Assembly: GCA_029204225.1 (NCBI GenBank)
Contig: CM055097.1
Location: forward strand, 3,566,620-3,630,619
Source of the DNA: Diphasiastrum complanatum
Taxonomy: Eukaryota; Streptophyta; Lycopodiopsida; Lycopodiales; Lycopodiaceae
Direction: 5' to 3'
Length of the DNA: 64,000 nt
Below are positions 57,994 to 64,000 of the stretch, one piece after another; the stretch's first letter is position 1, and each line of letters starts with the position of its first letter. The position numbers and the translations under genes are program-made. Under the pieces are notes generated by a model. That model saw only the letters and a list, made by a program, of their open reading frames with translations. It had not been told where the DNA came from and did not search any database.

Positions 57994-58260
57994 AGAGGTG
58001 CTCGCAGCTGTTCTCAACAAAAGATTTAAATCATACCTTTACTACCAGCAATTTCAGGTGCTCTCAGCTATTCTGAACAAAAAATTTAAATCATACCTTT
58101 ATTGCCAGCATTTTTGTGGCACAACCATTTCTCTGTCATCAACGATCAGTTTAGAAGTGCTATACATGCAGGCACATAGTTTCGTTGCACACAAAGAAAC
58201 AAGTTTCGTGGCACAACCATTTCTTTCTCATCAGGGATCAGTTTAGATGTTAGCTTCACC
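57994..58260. repeat. Two short duplications before the RT/nuclease element
   Basis: A 58-60 bp unit (gtgctcgcagctgttctcaa...ccagca) occurs at 57998 and 58056. A second pair shares ggcacaaccatttct and gatcagtttaga at 58118 and 58211. Possibly part of the 5' UTR of the element. Confidence 0.7.
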
Positions 58261-58379
58261 AAGTTCGAAGAAAAAAATGACATTCTAGTGAGTAGAATTA
58301 CAAGCAAACTTTCAAGTTTGCTGATCAGATCCTAATTACATTCTCAAGACTTCTATTTGGGTTATCTCAAGTATTCTCA

Positions 58380-61300
58380 ATGGATGATGGCAATGCGGAC
58401 ATTCGCAGTATGGATCAAAGTGCAAAACAAGACAAAAAGAGACCTGCTTTACCATCTCTTCCATCCCCACCTCCCTCTAATCGTCCTTGCCATGAATCAC
58501 CTCTTCATGCATCTCTTCCTTCGCCTTCACCGTATCGCCCACCACATATTCGTTCTGCTGTTTCTTCTTCTCCTTTGTCATCCTCACATAATCCTATACC
58601 TCATTCCTCTCGTGTACCTTGTCCGGGTTGCGGACATTTATATATGTTGGGTGCGGGCCTTTTTAGGCATCAAAATGCTTATAGTGCCTTCCAACAACGA
58701 GCTTCCCTTTTAGAATCAATCCAAACCCCTCATCCTGCTCCACTTTCTCCTCCCGACTCAAGTTGGGCTTGGGCTCGCAATTTTGATATTTTGGGCTCCT
58801 TTTATCTTGGTTTTCCTCGACCATGCCATTATGCCCACATTCCTAAGGCCCTTCGCCTTGAAGTTCAAAGAGCTCTTCGACTACCTTTGACCCGTTTAGC
58901 TACCTACCCTTCTGATATTGCGGCTTGGCATATTTTTTTTGCTTTGTCCCCTTTGGTGTTTGCCTCCTCCAAGAGGTGGTGAAGTAGGTCATCGGGAAAC
59001 ACGTAACAAAATTCGGCGTTTCATGTCAGGTGATTGAGAAAATTTGCAAGAGGAACTTCTTGTTTGTTGCAATGCACTTGCAGCAAAACGGGAGTTTAAT
59101 TCAGGCTCCGACTTGGGTTCCATTCCTATTCATAGTTGTCTACATAGTTGTGTTTTGCTTGGACAAGCTGGTGAATTTTCTTTCTCGGGCTGCACATGCT
59201 CTTGCTCCATCAATTTCGGCAACACCTTCTTCTACAACTATTCAGGCATTGGAACAACTTCATCCCCATGCAAGTGATACTCTTCCTTTATTTGTGGAAG
59301 ACTTTCAGCCTGAATCCGATTTTCAACTTGCGGAAGCTCATTTTATGAAAGCTTTTCTGCGTAGTCCTCGCCTCTCAACCGGTGGACCTTTAGGAATGGT
59401 TTTTGAACATCTATGTGATTGTTTTTCACCAGAAGATTATGCTTGTGGCTTTGATCTTCTCTTTAAGGTGTGCTCTTTCATTGCATCTGGGCAAATCCCA
59501 CCTTCAGTTGCTCATTTTTTAGGTGCTGCTCGTCTTTTAGCATTGGATAAAGCTTCTGGTGGTGTGCGTCCAATTGTAGTGGGAGAATGTTTATACAAGT
59601 TGGTGGCAAGGGCACTCTGTTTCTAGTTTCGAGAAACATTTCATGCTCATCTTTTTCCATTTCAATTTGGGTGTGCTACTCCTGGCGGTTGTGAGACAGT
59701 CGTTCATGCTTTACGCGCTACTTTGGATATTCATCCTGACTGGGTAGTATTGCAAATTGATGTTGCTAATGCTTTTAACTCAGTTTCTCGGGCGACTATC
59801 TTTCAAGAACTTCGTGATGCTCAAGATACACTTGTCATGCTCATTCCTTTTGTGCGGAGCTTCTATTCAAAAAGTTCTTCTTTATATTCTAGTCATGCTT
59901 CTCGTGCTGGTGATGTTACCGTCATTTCTTCTGTTGAAGGAACTCGACAAGGGGATCCTTTGGGTGGTCCTCTCTTTGCTTTGGCACATTATCGCGCATT
60001 ACGTGCTACAGCTTCAGCTTTTCAGTCCTGTCTATTCTCCTCTATTGCGGATGATACTCATATTGTGGGGCCTGCAAGTGAAGTTGTCCCTGTTTTTTTG
60101 TATTTGTCAACTCAACTTTCTTCTATTGGGCTTACAGTGAACAAGGATAAGTGCGTTGCTTGGTGCCCAAAAGGCCTTCCAACATATATCTCATTACCTA
60201 AAGGTTTCATTACTCCTCAGCTTGGGATTAAGGCTTTGGGTGTTCCCATTGGTTCTTCTGGATATGTCAATTCATTTATGTGAGAAGTTTTGGATGGATT
60301 TGCTCGACATTCTGTTTTGTTGCCAAAGCTTGGAAATTCTCAGGTTGCATTTGGAATTCTCACTCAGTGCTTTGCTCAACGTCCTAGCTATCTTCTACGT
60401 TGCGTATCTCCTTCACCTGATATAGTATCCTTACTTCGGGATTTTGATGATGCTTTCTTGGGCATATTTGGTCGTCTTTTGGGGCCATGAACCTTTGACA
60501 CTTGTGAAGGTCAGTTTTCTAAGCGGCAAATTCCTCTTCCTGCTTCCTCTGGTGGTGTTGGCCTTGTATCTACTGCTTGCATTGCACCAACTGCTTTTCT
60601 CGGAAGTTGGGCTCTTGTTGCCTCTGCACTAGTCTCCAGGTTCCAGCATGGTAACCAGCCTCTTCTTCTTGATACGGTCGCTCATGTGGAGACTGGCAAT
60701 TTTTCTTTTCAACAAGCTCTACGCACTGCTCAAGATTTACTTCCACCACTTGTACAACCTTTTGTGCCTCCCTTTGAATCTTTGGTGACAAATTAACAAC
60801 GAGTTTTTTAGAAGACTATTATGGAGCATATTCACAGGGGCTTGGTTGGTTGCACGTCCAGTTCTTCCACTATTGAGACTCAATAATGACTTGTTTATAA
60901 CTGCCCTTCTAACCAGATTGGGGCTTCCACATCCAATGTTAATTGGTATCTCTAAGTGTTCATGTGGGCATGTATTGGATTCCTTGGGTACTCATCTTAT
61001 GCGTTCTCCATCAGGTGGAGAACGTAATGTTTCACATGATTCCATTCGTGATGCCCTGGCTGCTATTGCTCATGATAGTGGCTCTCATGTTGTTCGAGAA
61101 CAGACACACGTTTTACCAGGGCCTTCATCGCAATCTATCCGACGACGAGTTGACCTTGTTCTCTCGCGTGATGAAATTCGTACTCTGGGAGATGTTGTAA
61201 TTGTTGATCCCTCTCGTCAAGACCTTCTTCGTCGTTCTTCCACCACGCAAGGGGCCGCTGCATCTCAAGCAGCTCAAGTAAAGGAACGAGATTATAATGA

Positions 61301-61592
61301 TCGTGCACTCGGTGAAGATTTCATCCCCTTTGCCTTGGAAACTTATGGTTGTCTTCACAAGAAATTTAATGATTTTTTATTTTTATGTGCGGAGCTTATG
61401 GTGAAACGCCAAGGACAAAGCATTACCTTACCTTCCGTCATTATTTCTTTCTACCGCCAGCGTATTTCTATAGCATTACAACGTTCACATGCGATTTCAA
61501 TTCTTCGACGAGCTCAGTTTGCAGGAACGACTGCTTCAAAGCTTCCTACATTACCTATTACTGGATCTATTTTAGTTAGTGATTTACATTAG
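58380..61592 (+). pseudogene. Non-LTR-type reverse transcriptase with C-terminal nuclease domain
   Basis: Reading starts at ATG 58380 with a Pro/Ser-rich part and a zinc-finger-like CPGCGHLYMLGAGLFRHQ (residues 81-98). It shifts frame near 58972 (GHRETRNKIRRFMSGD), 59190 and about 60800. RT blocks: GGVRPIVVGECLYKLVARA, then a TAG (59627), PFQFGCATPGGCETVV, LQIDVANAFNSVSR (motif A), EGTRQGDPLGGPLFALAHY (B), SIADDTHIVGP (C, ADD) and GLTVNKDKCVAWCPKG. A stop (60281) precedes VAFGILTQCFAQRPSYLL. The tail has CSCGHVLDSLGTHL, RRRVDLVLSRDEIRTLGDVV, IVDPSRQDL, QVKERDYNDRALGEDF and IPFALETYG, which fit a PD-(D/E)XK restriction-like nuclease. No AP-endonuclease and no poly-A tail seen. R2/R4/Utopia-like LINE lineages share this order; the assignment is inference. 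Confidence 0.8.
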
Positions 61593-61700
61593 GCAGTTAG
61601 TTTTGAGTAATTAGTTTAATATTTAATTTCTGACTTAAATCGGGCAGTTGGTTTTAAGTAATTAGTTTACTATTCTAAGTTTTACTTAGCTTTTAGGTAG
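61593..61700. repeat. Direct duplication after the nuclease ORF
   Basis: The segment ggcagttagttttgagtaat and tagttta recurs as ggcagttggttttaagtaat and tagttta, about 52 bp apart. Probably the 3' UTR of the element. Confidence 0.75.
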
Positions 61701-61739
61701 CTTAATTCATTTCTATCGTTGTTCTACAATATTTTATTT

Positions 61740-62366
61740 TAAATACTTTAATCTTCTTGTTTGATCATGGGTTTTCCCATCATTTTTTATAAAATCAGAG
61801 ATATTCATTGATAAAGGGTGGGGCCTTAATCAGATCGATGTCTTGGAGCTCTTAAGTCAATGAGTGCTTCATGAAATTATCAACTCACGGGATCATAGGG
61901 AATTGAACTTGGGTGGGAGATTGGGCACACTCGCAGAGGTGCTGCTTAAGAAAAACTTTCTAGAGTTGAGCTTTTCTAGGGTTCATTTTTTTTCTTCTCG
62001 AAGAACTTTGTGGGGGTTTATGTTGGGTGCTCTTAGAATACGAAAGAATTTTCTAGGGTTTATCCTCTTAGTTACTAGTAAGGTCATACAAAATAAGACA
62101 AAGCACATATTATGTGCTCTCTCCATCGGAGTCCATCCCATCTCTGCTGCTCCTCCGTGCTCGCGACGTTGCTAGAATACACCATTGCATATCTTATGCA
62201 TCAACACTAGAATATTAGATCGTAACTAGTTCAGAAAATCTGGTTTGCTGACACATTTTGAGGGATTTCTTGCAATTTTTTTGGTAAGAAAACGATCCTT
62301 GCACTGATCGTTGGCTGTTTCAGATAAAAAACAGCGTTGTAAGCTAGCTAGAAACAGCAGAATAGC
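61740..62366 (+). other. Spacer and 5' region of SNU114
   Basis: No gene. Immediately before the ATG it has an AG-rich leader (agctagctagaaacagcagaatagc). A TATA box was not identified; a leader intron is possible, since a tttcag occurs at 62319-62324. Confidence 0.4.
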
Positions 62367-63125
62367 ATGGATGAAAGTCTGTATGACGAGTTTGGGAACT
62401 ACATAGGCCCAGATATTGATTCCGATGAGAATGAGTCTGAAGCAGAGGGCGAGGATGATGAGCAGATGGAGGATGGAAGGGCCGATGGAGGGCTTACAGA
62501 TGGGGAAGACGGATGGCTGGCGCATGCAGATGGAGCCGATCATACTGCTGCTGATGAGGATATGGAAACTGAGGGTGCTGTAGTTCTTGCGGAAGACAAG
62601 AAGTATTATCCAACCGCAATGGAGGTTTATGGTGAGGGTGTGGAGACTCTAGTCATGGACGAAGATGCTCAGCCCCTTGAAGAGCCAATCATAAAGCCGG
62701 TGAAAGCCAAAAAGTTCGAGGTTAAGGTGATGGATGGCCTTCTGACATATGTATCTACCGATTTTCTTTTAGGTCTTATGTCTAATCCTGCGTTGGTGAG
62801 AAATGTGGCTCTAGTGGGGCACCTTCAACATGGCAAAACTCTCTTCATGGACATGCTGGTTGAGCAAACTCATGAGCTCAAGACTCTTGATCCTAACAGT
62901 GAGAAGCATTTGCGTTACACTGATACACGGATAGATGAACAGGAAAGGCAGATTTCTATTAAGGCTATGCCAATGTCGCTGGTGCTGGAGGACAGTTGTG
63001 GGAAGTCATATCTGTGCAACATTATGGACACTCCTGGCCATGTGAATTTTTCAGATGAAATGACAGCAGCTTTACGTCTGGCGGATGGAGCTGTGTTGGT
63101 GGTGGATGCAGTGGAAGGTCTAATG
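62367..63125 (+). CDS. SNU114: U5 snRNP GTPase SNU114/EFTUD2 homologue, first coding exon
   Basis: 253 codons from ATG 62367 to a donor at 63126 (ATG then GTATGT). The N-terminus MDESLYDEFGNYIGPDIDSD and the following acidic region (residues 15-75) are characteristic of the 116-kDa U5 snRNP component (Snu114, EFTUD2; plant CLO/GFA1). The GTPase part has the P-loop GHLQHGKT (residues 151-158; Snu114 differs from EF-2 GHVDHGKS), the switch region with DEQERQISIKAMP and the G3 motif DTPGHVNF. The exon ends in VVDAVEGLM, where the family continues VNTERAIRHA. The protein sits in U5 snRNP and drives Brr2/Prp8 rearrangement in spliceosome activation. The other exons (about 700 residues) lie beyond the window or after the retroelement remnant. 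No stop or frame shift. Confidence 0.95.
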
Positions 63126-63452
63126 GTATGTTAATTCACTTGCTGTAAGGTCAATAAGTCATGTATATCAAGTTGGAACTTCTTGTAGTTTAGGCCTCCA
63201 AATTACTTAGGGTTTTCTTTTCGTTACTCCAAGTATATTGCCAGTGATGCTGAACCTGCTGAATGAACGAGCTCACTAGCACAAGATAGGGAGGAAGCCA
63301 AAGTGATTGATATATGAATAGATTTACAAATATGGCATCAACTAAAGCATAAAAAAGATCATAATTGATGAACAATGTGTTAGAAGATAATGTTAGTTTG
63401 ATCCCTTATGTCTAGATGCGAACTTCCTTTTCGTGTTTGGTTTTATTCTTAT
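63126..63452 (+). other. Start of SNU114 intron
   Basis: GTATGT donor, then AT-rich, no coding signal. Confidence 0.6.
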
Positions 63453-64000
63453 CTTTATGCCTTATGGTATGATTGCCTTGGTTGCTCTTTATGTTGACGA
63501 CTTGATTATCACTGGTTGTAAATAAGAGATGATAGTCATGATCAAGAATGATCTCATGAATCAATTCAAGATGACGGATCTCAACCTAATGCACTATTGT
63601 CTTGGAGTGGAAGTGTGGCAAAAAGGATATGAGGTGGGGCTACCATAGGTCAAGTATGTTAGGGAGTTGTTGCATAGGTTTAGGCTACAGGGTTGTAAGC
63701 CAGTGAACACACCTATTGAACCAGGCAAGCTTGATGAATCACAGCCATTTGATGCTACATTGTATAGACAACTAGTAGGAAGCTTGATTTACCTTACTAC
63801 GACTAGGCCAGATATATGCTGTGTTGGTATTGTAAATCAATTCGTGGCAGCACGTACTTAAACGTGTTCGAAGGCAACCAAGCGCATTTCGATATGTCAC
63901 GGGCATTTCCAATTCTGGCTTGGTGTACAGGAGGCAGGAAGGTCTGCTTGAGATTTGTGGTTATGTGGATGCGGATTGGGGAGGTGACTGTGATGATCAC
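63453..64000 (+). pseudogene. Copia RT remnant in the SNU114 intron (runs off the window)
   Basis: Reads MPYGMIALVALYVDDLIITG (YVDD box near 63490), a stop, then LMNQFKMTDLNLMHYCLGVE, a stop, and VNTPIEPGKLDESQPFDATL with LVGSLIYLTTTRPDICCVG to 63861. After a frame shift the RNase H start appears (YVDADWGGDCDD) at the window end. Same strand as SNU114. The family differs from A, C and E. Confidence 0.8.

Noticed and set aside
59757-60140. Leu-rich ORF of 127 codons that looks like a membrane protein
   Set aside because: Alternative frame of the reverse transcriptase, whose motifs are in the other frame.
60570-60791. Minus-strand ORF under the RT element
   Set aside because: Shadow of the plus-strand reading; no motif.

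Overview
The window looks like nuclear DNA of a land plant: spliced genes, TATA boxes, long AT-rich spacers and a dense pile of decayed, nested LTR retrotransposons. A plant-type receptor-like kinase end and a spliceosomal SNU114 gene lie at the two edges. A reverse-transcriptase element with a C-terminal restriction-like nuclease domain (58.4-61.6 kb) hints at a seed-free plant (fern, lycophyte or bryophyte), but this is a weak inference. No rRNA, tRNA, CRISPR array or bacterial-style operon was seen.

Layout. 1-279: last two exons of a receptor-like kinase. 1.9-7.3 kb: Ty1/copia gag-protease fragment and Ty3/gypsy fragment, both reading leftward, each carrying a decayed 24-26 bp minisatellite. 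7.3-13.57 kb: copia element A1 (plus strand), almost complete but full of stops, with its 3' LTR cut off. 13.57-18.5 kb: three further truncated pol remnants and an LTR. 18.5-23.9 kb: AT-rich spacer with one broken unknown ORF and a cluster of ATCGATATC words. 23.9-25.8 kb: a non-coding LTR element with a micro-inversion. 26.1-28.6 kb: two unidentified exons; the following intron is invaded by a family A LTR. 28.8-30.3 kb: gypsy leader and LTR. 30.8-36.55 kb: copia element A2 (minus strand) with an internal inverted block. 36.8-40.5 kb: a palindromic repeat cluster, spacer and a copia fragment.

40.5-46.4 kb is the part not explained by retrotransposons. It holds an intact 186-codon ORF for a strongly diverged histone H3-like protein (43,803-44,363, minus) with its own TATA box, a set of GCGCGCTGATYCGATATT-like motifs in both orientations, a degenerate tandem array with hairpins, and several small unknown coding remnants. 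This is the most interesting stretch.

46.6-52.2 kb: copia element C1 (plus), with heat-shock-element-like words upstream of the TATA box of its 5' LTR. 52.5-55.97 kb: a gypsy-type element with gag, an unknown ORF where pol should be, and a 3' LTR. 56.0-57.9 kb: another LTR and copia RT remnant. 58.4-61.6 kb: the RT/nuclease element. 62,367-63,125: first coding exon of the U5 snRNP GTPase SNU114; a copia RT remnant lies in the sequence after its splice donor.

Only three or four units look like cellular genes (kinase end, SNU114, H3-like ORF, perhaps the 26-27 kb exons). The rest is mobile DNA in successive layers. Coordinates of LTR ends and pseudogene limits were read by eye and may be off by a few bases.
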